DNA from: Paramacrobiotus metropolitanus
Lineage: Eukaryota > Tardigrada > Eutardigrada > Parachela > Macrobiotidae
Direction: 5' to 3'
Assembly: GCF_019649055.1 (NCBI RefSeq)
Contig: NW_026570304.1
Span: 248,001-312,000 of the forward strand
DNA length: 64,000 nt
The position numbers and the translations under genes were made by a program. Shown here piece by piece: positions 7,743 to 16,107 of the stretch. The first letter of the stretch is position 1. Every line of letters starts with the position of its first letter. The notes under the pieces were generated by a model. The model saw nothing but the letters and a program-made list of their open reading frames with translations. It was not told the origin of the DNA and ran no database searches.

Positions 7743-9904
7743 TGAACCGGCGACCCGCCTTGTTGCGCGCCCTGCACATTTCCTTGCGCTTGCACGTTCA
7801 CTGGGCCACCTCCGTTTGGCTGGCCACCACCCTGTTGGTAGTTTCCTTGGCCGCCGCCATTGTTCTGGCCTCCTCTGAAGTTTCCGCGGCCAAAGCCTCT
7901 GTTTCTTCCTCTGAAGCCGCCGCGGCCGAAGCCACCACGGCCGAAGCCGCCATTCTGGCCACCGCCATTTCCATTTCCATAGTTACCGTTTCCGTTCCCT
8001 TGTTGGTTTTGGAAATTTGCCTTATGTTGGTACCATTGGGTGATGAGGTCATATCCGTTTGCGACCGCTGGGCGCCAGCCACCTATAGCTCGGAGGCGTT
8101 GCCACTCGTTAAAGGCAAACAGATTCGGGTTCTGTTCTGGTGGTGTATTGGCGAACTTGCACCCCTGTGTCTGATGGTTGCCGTACATACAATACTGGCA
8201 CATCTGCACATTGTTCGCCACCCATCCGTCAATCATCTGGAACTTAAACTCAGTTCGTGACCCTTGGTTCTGCTGTTGATTCCCTCTGAAGTTTCCTTGA
8301 CCTTGACCTTGTCCCTGATTCTGGAAGTTCCCCTGACCTCCATTCCAGTTTCCGTTTCCGTATCCATTTCCGCCGAAATTTCCCTGTTGCGGTAACCCCA
8401 TATTCGGAGGCATATTCTGAGGTGGCGGCTGGGCTACATTCTGGGGAGCCACATTCTGGGCTACTGGCCTCACCTGGGCCGCTGCCTGTATCGCTGCCAC
8501 CATTGCGTATGTTAACGGTTGCCCGGTCTGACTGTCGATAAAGGTCACTTCCTTTGTGACCTCTTGGACCGGCGCCTCTCTGCGGTACTCGACTGGCTGT
8601 TGGACTGGTGCAGCTGCCATCCTCTGTTGCGGTACATTTTCAACTTGGCCTTGGCGGATGGTCACGTATTCCTGATTACGTTGACCTTTAGGCGCCTTAT
8701 ATTTGTCTTCTCCCGCTGACCAGTGACGGAAGAAATCTTTGATTTCGGTTGGAGTCCTGCACTGTTGCGTGCGTAGTGCCTTATAAAGGTCACCATCCAC
8801 TCTACATCCTTCGATCAGGAACCCGACTGCTTGCTTTTCAGTTATGATCCTCTTCGCCTTGTATTTCATAATCGCTTGATAAAACTGATCAAGCGATTCT
8901 TTTCCAAGGTCAAATTTCCTTGCCATAGCTTCTCGTAAGCCAAGAACTTCCTCGTCACGGTCTCCATATTCATCTTTAAACTTGGCCATCCATTCTGTAA
9001 TGGTGTATTCCGTTTCTTCTTGGAGTGCGATTTCTCTCTCTCCTTCGAACCAGGTCTTCGCCGGTCCTTTGACTGCGCTGGCTATTTCAATCAAAATCTG
9101 ATCGTCAGTGAGATGATATGTCCGTTGGGTGTCTTTGACCAATTGTGTCCACCCATTCACTGCGTCGCGACTTCCATCAAAGGTCACTAGGTTTGTCTTG
9201 CGCCCCATCGATTGGAGTGCGTTCACTAACCTCTGTGTCGCATCACTGTCTTCTGCCGTACTGGAGTCACTATCGTCATCGTCCTTATTTCGCTTCGCTT
9301 TTCCGTAGCGGGACTTCCTTGGGCGTTCTTGCCGGCTAGACGGTCTATCCTGTTTCCTTTCATCAATGAAGATTTTCGTTTCAATATGTGGATGAAATTG
9401 GGTGGGATCACCACGATTCGAATGGGAATAAGTTTCCGATGGTGGCTCCTTGTCATCGTTGACCTTTTCCCCGTCCTTTTCGTTTTTGACACTTCCTCTG
9501 CCAGTACCGGTTCGTAGCGGCATATCAAAGTGGAAGCTTTTGCCCGTGCCCGTTTCGTGCGCCTTGCTGTAACTGGGCGGGGGCGACTCCACTGTTGAAG
9601 TCCTGACTCCATATTGCAGAAGCTGTTCATCTTTGTGCTTATTAGACATAACAAGCGCCTTATTCTCATCCTCAAGGCGACGGACTTTCAACTGGACTTC
9701 CTCTTTCTCCGTTTTCAAGTTCTGATTCTCCTCCTTGACCTTTAACATATGTTGGTGGAGTTGGAAAGTCTTCTCCTGAATGACCTTTTCAGTGTCATTC
9801 TCCACCTTTTTAATGTGTTCCGCCAACTGGGTCACATCCCTTTCCAGCTTCGTGTATTCCTCGACTGCTGCTTTCAGTTGGTTTTTTCGTCTGGGTGACC
9901 TCAT
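7721..9904 (-). CDS. gag: Gag, C-terminal part: capsid-like domain, zinc knuckle, RGG-rich tail
   Basis: The frame opens with coiled-coil sequence (LERDVTQLAEHIKKVENDTE, then KVKEENQNLKTEKEEVQLKV) that continues the upstream segment. A charged linker, a retrotransposon Gag capsid-like domain (NGWTQLVKDTQRTYHL ... TWFEGEREIALQ ... DQFYQAIMKYKAKRI) and a Gln/Pro/Asn-rich stretch follow. Next is one CCHC zinc knuckle, CQYCMYGNHQTQGC (C-x2-C-x4-H-x4-C), then a Gly-Asn/FGRGGFRGRN tail likely to bind RNA. It stops at 7721 inside the frameshift hairpin. The N-terminal codon is not a convincing start; the coding sequence probably continues from the 9810-11480 segment through a one-base frame change at 9882-9887. 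Confidence 0.85.
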   Translation of the reverse strand: MRSPRRKNQLKAAVEEYTKLERDVTQLAEHIKKVENDTEKVIQEKTFQLHQHMLKVKEENQNLKTEKEEVQLKVRRLEDENKALVMSNKHKDEQLLQYGVRTSTVESPPPSYSKAHETGTGKSFHFDMPLRTGTGRGSVKNEKDGEKVNDDKEPPSETYSHSNRGDPTQFHPHIETKIFIDERKQDRPSSRQERPRKSRYGKAKRNKDDDDSDSSTAEDSDATQRLVNALQSMGRKTNLVTFDGSRDAVNGWTQLVKDTQRTYHLTDDQILIEIASAVKGPAKTWFEGEREIALQEETEYTITEWMAKFKDEYGDRDEEVLGLREAMARKFDLGKESLDQFYQAIMKYKAKRIITEKQAVGFLIEGCRVDGDLYKALRTQQCRTPTEIKDFFRHWSAGEDKYKAPKGQRNQEYVTIRQGQVENVPQQRMAAAPVQQPVEYRREAPVQEVTKEVTFIDSQTGQPLTYAMVAAIQAAAQVRPVAQNVAPQNVAQPPPQNMPPNMGLPQQGNFGGNGYGNGNWNGGQGNFQNQGQGQGQGNFRGNQQQNQGSRTEFKFQMIDGWVANNVQMCQYCMYGNHQTQGCKFANTPPEQNPNLFAFNEWQRLRAIGGWRPAVANGYDLITQWYQHKANFQNQQGNGNGNYGNGNGGGQNGGFGRGGFGRGGFRGRNRGFGRGNFRGGQNNGGGQGNYQQGGGQPNGGGPVNVQAQGNVQGAQQGGSPVQGNGQDQ

Positions 9905-11480
9905 CTTCTCTTGTCATCACCGTTTGGGTCATATCAATCAGCTCCGTGTTGAGCTTGATAATCTCCTGCGTCTTCTGGTGGACTGATTGTTGCCACTCCT
10001 TATCTTTCAGTTCAAGTACCGTGACCTTTTCATCCAGGAGGTGTGCCTCGTGTTCCCACCTCATGCCTTGCTCGGCAATTGTCTTAGCAGTCTTTTTCAA
10101 CTCGGTATTCTCTTCGGTGACCTTTTGAACATCTTCTTTCAACGACTTGTTCTCTTCCATCACCTGCTTAATTTCGTTCTTCAACCGCACACCTTCAGTG
10201 GCTTTAAGCTCCCTCAGGTCCTTAGCCACTTTGACAGCGTCGTCGGCTCTCCTCTGATGATCCTGTGATTCTTTTTGAAGGGTTCCGATGTTCTCGTCCC
10301 GTAACTTCAATTCGTTTCTCAGCTTAAACACCTCATTGGTGTTTGTCAACAATCGTTGAGTAGCGTCAACGAGTTTGGCCGCGTATTCATCTCGCTTGGC
10401 TTCCGCTTCGGTGACCTTAAGTTTCAGTGAGGCACATTCATCCTTCAATTCGGCTAAGTGCCGTGACCTTTCCGCTGATTCTTCTGACATGCTCTCATTA
10501 AGGTCACTAACTGCAAGATGACCTTCCATTTCTCTGTCATCTGCCATTTTCAAATATTCATCAGCCAATTCCTTCTGTCTTTCATATTTCACCTTCCAAC
10601 CGTCTGCGGCACTTTGAAGGTCACCCTGTTGCTGCTCCAGATCGAACAGGCGTGCTTCAAGTGTCGTCAGTCTTTCCCGGTATTCCTGTTTTCGCTTATC
10701 CGCTTGACGTTCATTGACTTCAAGTTCATTTTCCAATTCACTGACACGTCTCCTCAAAGTTGACGTGGGACTGTTCGGTGACGGTGGTCGTACACTGATG
10801 ACCTTTCCAGTTTTTGTCCGTTCAATGAGGTGCTCCGGTATGTCCTTGAATGGTGTCATACCTTCAGCACGGTCAGCTTCCTTCATGGCAGTTTGAAAAG
10901 ACATATTCATCGTTGCTTCATCATCCGTGAAGTAGGACTCGTTCGATTCGTCTGAGACCATTGGAGTTGCCCAAAGGTCATCACCTGCGGTCTTATCGTC
11001 CAATGAAAGGTCATCCAGTCCCAGTTCAGCCAAATTCTCTTCGGTGACCTTTATGTTTCCATCTTCCACTTGGGCCAGGTTTACATTTTTATCCTGCTCG
11101 TTTGTTCCGCTGGTGGTAGCATCCAGCTGTGATGCTGCCACTGCTTCCGCTCTTCTTTCTGTGGATTTTTCCTCCCCAGTGACCTTTGTCTGGTTCATCG
11201 GTTCACTTCCCGCCGTAGACGCGGGAGTGTGCTTCTGGTCGTCGCTTGAACTTTCCTGATTGGCGACCGCCTCGAGCGCCTTCTGATAAGTGCTATCAGA
11301 GCCTCGTGAATCCTTCTTCTCGAATGCCTTGGGCGCTCGAGTGTTCCGCTCATGTCCAACTGGACGTGAGTACGGGTACAGATCCTTTTTGTACGGATTT
11401 GGTGCGCTTTGCTGTGAGCTGCGGGAGCTTTTGCTTCCCTGACTGCTGTTAGATGTCGGTTCCTCTTGTTCTTTGTCCAT
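9810..11480 (-). CDS. gag: Gag, N-terminal part: long coiled coil
   Basis: The best start is the ATG at 11480-11478 (MDKEQEEPTSNSS). The first 190 residues are Ser/Glu-rich and disordered, followed by about 300 residues of near-continuous heptad-like coiled coil (ETNELEVNERQ-like, VSELENELEVNERQADKRKQ, then LRELKATEGVRLKNEIKQVM). The coil continues in the +1 frame after a run of six A (9882-9887), into the segment that holds the capsid and zinc knuckle. A long N-terminal coil on Gag is unusual for Ty3/gypsy but recalls spumavirus-like or other coiled-coil Gags; function is inferred only. The nominal end at 9810 follows about 20 out-of-phase residues. Confidence 0.78.
   Translation of the reverse strand: MDKEQEEPTSNSSQGSKSSRSSQQSAPNPYKKDLYPYSRPVGHERNTRAPKAFEKKDSRGSDSTYQKALEAVANQESSSDDQKHTPASTAGSEPMNQTKVTGEEKSTERRAEAVAASQLDATTSGTNEQDKNVNLAQVEDGNIKVTEENLAELGLDDLSLDDKTAGDDLWATPMVSDESNESYFTDDEATMNMSFQTAMKEADRAEGMTPFKDIPEHLIERTKTGKVISVRPPSPNSPTSTLRRRVSELENELEVNERQADKRKQEYRERLTTLEARLFDLEQQQGDLQSAADGWKVKYERQKELADEYLKMADDREMEGHLAVSDLNESMSEESAERSRHLAELKDECASLKLKVTEAEAKRDEYAAKLVDATQRLLTNTNEVFKLRNELKLRDENIGTLQKESQDHQRRADDAVKVAKDLRELKATEGVRLKNEIKQVMEENKSLKEDVQKVTEENTELKKTAKTIAEQGMRWEHEAHLLDEKVTVLELKDKEWQQSVHQKTQEIIKLNTELIDMTQTVMTREDEVTQTKKPTESSSRGIHEAGKGCDPVGGTH
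9881..9888 (-). other. frame break in gag at an A6 run
   Basis: The two coiled-coil segments are joined only if one base of the A6 run (T at 9882-9887) is ignored. The required shift is +1, so the AAAAAAC word here is in the wrong phase for a -1 slip. A one-base insertion in the copy, or an assembly error, is most likely. Confidence 0.6.
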
Positions 11481-11556
11481 GTTGATCGGATAACTTGGAC
11501 GCTCCTGCCAATTGTTCTCACACACACGTTATTGTATGGTTTATTCAAGTATCCTA

Positions 11557-12072
11557 AAGGTCACTTTGTACTTTGAAATTTTTCAAAGTCTTTGTTAAAG
11601 GTCACTGTTCGGTTGAAAAATTTTGACTAAGTCCCGTTTAAAGGTCACTTTTTTGGTAAAAAGTTCGAGAGATTTGCCCCAAAAGGTCACTTTCGGACAA
11701 AACTTCGAAACCGCTTTTACAGCTCAGAATACGTTAGCGAATGAAATCCTACAGCTACTGATATCGCTGTACTATTAATCAACTCAATTCCAACTTCGTT
11801 AAAGGTCACCGTTGATCACTTTCAGATCATAAAGGTCACTAAAATTAGGCCAATTTGATTAATTCCAACTTTTTGGTAAAGGTCACTTTTCAAAGTCAAA
11901 AGTCAACTTCTGGTCTCAAAGGTCACTTTCCGACTCAACTCAACTCAAAGGGTCACTTTCCAGTTCAAATTCTGTTAAAAGGTCACTTTCCCGCTCAATT
12001 CCAGTTAAAGGTCACTTTTAAGCTCAATTCGATCAAAGGTCACTTTTCCTTTGTCTCAACTCAAAAGGTCAC
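11557..12072. repeat. array of 12 AAGGTCAC words in the retroelement leader
   Basis: Exact plus-strand AAGGTCAC occurs at 11557, 11598, 11641, 11683, 11802, 11832, 11879, 11919, 11979, 12008, 12036 and 12065, plus one AGGGTCAC near 11950. Most are AAAGGTCACTTT, and all have the same orientation. Spacing clusters near 41-43 and 28-30 nt. The intervening sequence (TTCAAATTC, CAACTCAATTC) is only loosely repeated, so this is not a simple tandem array. Confidence 0.95.
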
Positions 12073-12162
12073 TTTTCGTCTCAATTATCTTATCTCAAAT
12101 CAAATTTTCCATTACAGCTAGAGTTCAGCGGAAAATCCCCATTCGGGTTGTTTACTTCTTTC

Positions 12163-12375
12163 TGATTGGTCCGCTAGCTCAAATTATTCAGTTCAAATTT
12201 CGGCCAATCACAGCTCAGATAACTGACCAATCACGTTAGTCCACTTAAATTTTAGATCTGCCTGACGTCACGGTCAACGGCCAGACATGCGCGCCGCGTG
12301 CAAAACTCCGCCTACTTCTACGCTCAGCTCAGTACGGACCAATGAAAATTGAGAATTTTACCATCTAACCAATCC
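12163..12375. promoter_or_regulatory. CCAAT-box cluster with CRE palindrome
   Basis: ATTGG/CCAAT pentamers occur near 12163, 12203, 12227, 12340 and 12368, in both orientations, with TGACGTCA at 12263-12270. This matches NF-Y and CREB/ATF site consensus and is a plausible enhancer/promoter for the minus-strand retroelement. It is a motif match only. Confidence 0.45.
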
Positions 12376-12638
12376 CGTAATTAATAACGGGTTTTCTACC
12401 TGTTTCCTCGTCCTTTCCACGAGAATCGTTCCAGATGATCCAGATTCTTCTTCCACTGTCCGTTCCCGCGCTGCCGCCGGTTTTACCGTAACGGTTGTGC
12501 CGCACGCTTTTGGTGGGTTACTGTGCCGGCTGACTGCCGTAGCAACAGTAGTGGCGCTCTACTCCAGTTTGGAGGAGTCTAATCTGTCTTTTCCCGTGCG
12601 CCCCTTTTGGCGCTTCGCCGCTTGTGGCCCACGGCTTA

Positions 12639-12774
12639 GGCTTCGCTGAAGCCCTGCCGAGTAACGGTGACACCAGTGCAGGTCTTCGCTGAAGACTCCG
12701 CACCGAGGAACACCGTCGACTGAACTCTTGAACTCTTTCACAGCAGTGGAACAGCACAGGTCTTCGCTGAAGAC
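12639..12774. repeat. three related short hairpins
   Basis: GGCTTCGCTGAAGCC (12639-12653), GTCTTCGCTGAAGAC (12682-12696) and GTCTTCGCTGAAGAC (12760-12774) are perfect 6-bp stems around GCT. The outer stem bases change together between copy 1 and copies 2-3. Confidence 0.8.
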
Positions 12775-13251
12775 ACTGTACCGAAACCAAGGCTGGTAAT
12801 CCCGTCCGATGAGGAACTTGCACCGCTTGTGGTGTGCGCTTTGCTGTCAGATAGACCTGTGCCTTACTGGTCGGGTTTCCACATCAAATAACAGGCCAAC
12901 TTTGCCTGACACAATTCAGATCAGAGAACCGCTGTCGGCTCTGCTACCATCTAATGGTAGATCCAGAATAGATCCACAGACGGAGACAGAAACGGAATCT
13001 ATCCCGTGGAAGCGAGCAATACGATCTGGATTGCGAACTATTGCGAAATCACAAAACGTCGCACCGTAAACTGCTGACTTTTAATATTGAAAGTCTGGAG
13101 AACAGAAAATCAACAATTGATCGGCGCAGCTCGATCGTAAAACGTAGAGCCAATTCAACAGCGTGCAACGCTGTGCAGCACGTGCTATGCCGCGCCCACT
13201 AACACAACTCAAGCCAATCAGAAGAGACACAACACAGACATGTAATCCTAA

Positions 13252-13276
13252 GGCGTAGCGCCACAGGCGTAGCGCC
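13252..13276. repeat. two GGCGTAGCGCC palindromes 14 bp apart
   Basis: GGCGTAGCGCC occurs at 13252-13262 and 13266-13276; each forms a 4-bp stem. They sit near the likely outer edge of the LTR region. Confidence 0.6.
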
Positions 13277-13756
13277 ACTGACGTGAACGCTAGTGATCCC
13301 GGTCTCACACCGGTATTCCCTGAAAGATAGTCTGTACAATGGAAAACACCACCATCTTCAAAATTACATTATCGGTACAAATCTGTTAAAATTATTGACA
13401 TTTTAAAATTAAAATGAACACTCAAAGCAGTAGCCGTACGAACTCGTACAGATAACTAAGTATCGTATTTATAAGAGAAGCACATAATTATAGAAATTGT
13501 CCATGCACTATTGTCCCGTCCCTCGGCCTTAAACATCCATTATCCCGTCCCCCTAAGCTTTATCCCACCCCCTTGCCGTTCCTTAAAGAAAGGAAAGACC
13601 CTTTTTTTAGTTAAAACTAAATAACTAATCATATTCTTGCCTGCATTTGTCCTTTTCTCCTATATTTTCTCCGTTCTTTCTATGTTCTTCCCATTCTCTC
13701 TGTATTTCTTCTTGTTTTCCTCTCCCGTTCACTGACAAGTGGCACTCAGCATAATA

Positions 13757-14664
13757 CAAAGGACATTCCGAAAATAATTTTCCCTATTTTGTATCTCCCG
13801 GCATTAATGCATTCGGCTAATATTATCCATATTGTTATAAACATCTTTCATAAGCAAACTGTAAAAAGAAATAATTTTGTTTAATTACAATCAACGGGGG
13901 AAGAAATGCCAAAAAAGATACCAAAGGGTTTCAAAGTTTTTCACGTGATTTTCCCGGACAGTTTTTGCTGTTTCTCGCAATCTTTCTGCTCACTTTCCTT
14001 GATACGTAAAATATATTTAGATTAGGAATTCTTTCCTCTTACAAAATAAACATTTGAGCAAAATGTCCTATTCAAACCGCTTTTCCAGAAAAATAGCAAC
14101 TGCTTGGGACCAGGTGTCCAAATCGCAAAGCGCTGCAGCATCCAGACAGTAAAAAACACCAAATTTCATGAAAAAAATTTGCTGTTGTCGGTGCAATGCA
14201 AACTTTCTTGGTATCTGAGGTGCGCACGACTGGCCATAAAATGTGCTTTTTATCGATGGGAAGCATCACGAATCCATGAAAGCGAAACGGCTGAAAAAAA
14301 GGAATTTTGGTGTCTTGTGAAAGAAAAATTTTTACTTCCACCCCTGAGCTTTTCAAAATGCCCTGCCATCACAGTAATATCAAGTACTAAATTTGCAGCT
14401 GTTGTTTGAAATTTTTCGTTGGAAACATTGCCATATCGGAAATGGCATCAAAAAGAATCATTTTTAAAAAAGGTGCTGAAAAAAGTGGAAAAGTAGCATT
14501 CACCATTCTGTTTTTCGTTTGGCATGTTCTTCTTCGATTCTTTTGATTCTTATTTTTTTAGGTAGTTCACATAATGGGTTATCCAGGAAAAATTATATCA
14601 CTTGCGTATAACTTAGAATCGCAGGGATACATGATAGGGAAAATTATTTTTGGAATGTCCTTTG
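13757..14664. mobile_element. non-autonomous TA-flanked MITE, 908 bp
   Basis: The ends are inverted: CAAAGGACATTCC followed by AAAATAATTTTCCCTAT on the left, and the near-perfect reverse complement on the right (about 29 bp, 1 mismatch). Both ends are flanked by TA (13755-13756 and 14665-14666), the target of Tc1/mariner-type elements. The interior has no transposase-like ORF. Confidence 0.75.
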
Positions 14665-14666
14665 TA

Positions 14667-15442
14667 ATATTCTTATAGAATGTTTGCGTGCTTGGTGCCT
14701 GTTCACAAGATTTTAATAAATATTGTTTAGTTTATTATATTCACCTCTATCGCCCACTGACGGACGTTCCTTCACTGAAGATTTAACGGTCTTCTTCAAG
14801 CAATTCATTCATGCCTCAAAACACCAAAAATTCCCTCGGATGATACGCCATTATGCGACCGCAGTCGACCACATCCGCAATCAAGCCATGGCATTCAGCT
14901 TTATTCAGTTTTCTGTATGTAATCAGATAGGCGCAATGTGCGTCATTAAACACCCACTCCGCATCGGTCCACTGCATCCCTACTCATAATCGTCTCTGGA
15001 GACTGCTTTCTTGCACCAACCAGTCCGTCACTTCTGGTCGCCGGTTACACGGTTGTGCCCTTGAACGCGCAATAATCAAACGATCAGCGTTCAACGTGCT
15101 GTTTGCGAAGAAAACGCGCGCGCGCATTTAAGCCGAGCACATTTGGGGGTTGGAAACGCGTGCCTGCGAGCCTCCCGATAACGCCGCTCAAAGCCGCTGC
15201 CCACGTCACGGGCGCGAACTTCGAATTGTGAATTGGCCAAACACTCAAAATATTCTCGCATGCAGCGCGCACACAATTACGCCCTTACGCAGATCATACC
15301 CTTACGAGTATAAAGGACGACAAAGTGAAAATGATACGTGGAGACGACACCGCAGTAAAGAACCGAAATTCACTAACACGACTTTCGGTGAACATTACGA
15401 CCGACGACCGTTGCGCGCATCACAAATGTACAACCCAACAGT
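14667..15442. other. intergenic, no gene seen
   Basis: Short random ORFs only. At about 15057-15098 lies one arm (TGCCCTTGAACGCGC ... GATCAGCGTTCAAC) of an inverted repeat whose partner is at about 20389-20431. Confidence 0.5.
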
Positions 15443-16034
15443 TAGAGCTGGGCGCAGGGCAGGGATCCTGTCCTGAACCTGCAGGATCCTGTCCCTGCAG
15501 GACAGTTTCAGGGTAAAATGCTGACCTGAAATTTGGCTCAGGTTCAGGTTCTGGGCAATTAAACTCCCTGAAAGTTCAGGGACAGGGCGAACTTAGTCCT
15601 GCAGGAATCCTGAATTTTGTAAAGAAAATTAATGTTATCGGAATTTCACAAAGTTGCAAAAGGAAAACATGGCGCGGCATTGGCGCCCGTAAGTTTACAA
15701 CTGCGGGTGATGGCCCCAAGAAGTGAATCACGCGCTAAAAAGTGCAGAAAAACTCGCTACCTCATTACGCTACACTAAGAAATGCGTGCTTAGCTCGTTT
15801 CGCTACTGGCTGCTTATCGTCTTCCAAATGTGAAGATGTGGAAAAAATTATACAACTATAATTTAAGCTAAACACGCTCAGGATTTCAGGTCAGGCTCAG
15901 GGTGAATAGTTTCAGGCTCAGGACAGGTTCAGGTAAATCAGCACGGTGAGTTTCAGGGACAGGACAGGTTCAGGGAGGAAAAAATTAAAAAAGTACAGGT
16001 TCAGGGCAATCTAGCCGTCCTGTTCCCAGCCCTG
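15443..16034. mobile_element. hAT-like non-autonomous element rich in CAGG/CCTG words
   Basis: The right end reads (inverted) CAGGGCTGGGAACAGGAC and the left end TAGAGCTGGGCGCAGGGC, imperfect TIRs of hAT type. Both subterminal zones are packed with TTCAGG, CAGGTTCAGG and CCTGAA words in opposite orientation, like the clustered subterminal transposase sites of hAT elements. No ORF. No clean 8-bp target duplication was found. Confidence 0.5.
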
Positions 16035-16107
16035 TGTCAGAGATGTAATCCCGCAGGTACTGTAGTTGGGTCCCAACTACAGTACCTGCGGGATTACATC
16101 TCTGACA
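16035..16107. repeat. 73-bp perfect palindrome (36-bp arms, 1-nt centre)
   Basis: The arm beginning TGTCAGAGATGTAATCCCGC (16035-16070) is the exact reverse complement of 16072-16107, with T at 16071. It abuts the right end of the hAT-like element. Confidence 0.95.

Larger units (their letters stand above)
1..12080 (-). mobile_element. Ty3/gypsy-type LTR retrotransposon, partial (3' end outside window)
   Basis: A single minus-strand element spans the first 12 kb in the order leader, Gag (two frame segments), protease ORF, reverse transcriptase, RNase H, integrase. RT before integrase is the Ty3/gypsy order. Integrase runs off base 1, so the 3' LTR is not visible; the 5' LTR probably lies somewhere in 12080-13320 but cannot be delimited without its partner. 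The element is unusually large (more than 12 kb), with a Gag of over 1200 codons and a protease ORF of nearly 1500 codons, far beyond typical 5-7 kb Ty3 elements. It is saturated with the 8-mer AAGGTCAC on both strands. Frames are largely open, so it is young or recently active, with single-base problems at two A-runs. Confidence 0.9.
12080..13320 (-). other. probable 5' LTR/promoter region of the retroelement
   Basis: No credible ORF. The stretch contains five CCAAT/ATTGG pentamers, a perfect cAMP-response palindrome, three related hairpins and two GGCGTAGCGCC palindromes, then becomes featureless AT-rich DNA after 13320. A possible LTR edge (minus-strand TGTGAGACCGGG at about 13310) fits TG...CA ends but cannot be confirmed without the 3' LTR. 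I could not identify a primer-binding site. Confidence 0.4.

Noticed and set aside
9882-9888. AAAAAAC as a canonical -1 slippery site in gag
   Set aside because: The word exists, but the upstream frame reads AAA AAA C, not A AAA AAC, and the needed shift is +1.
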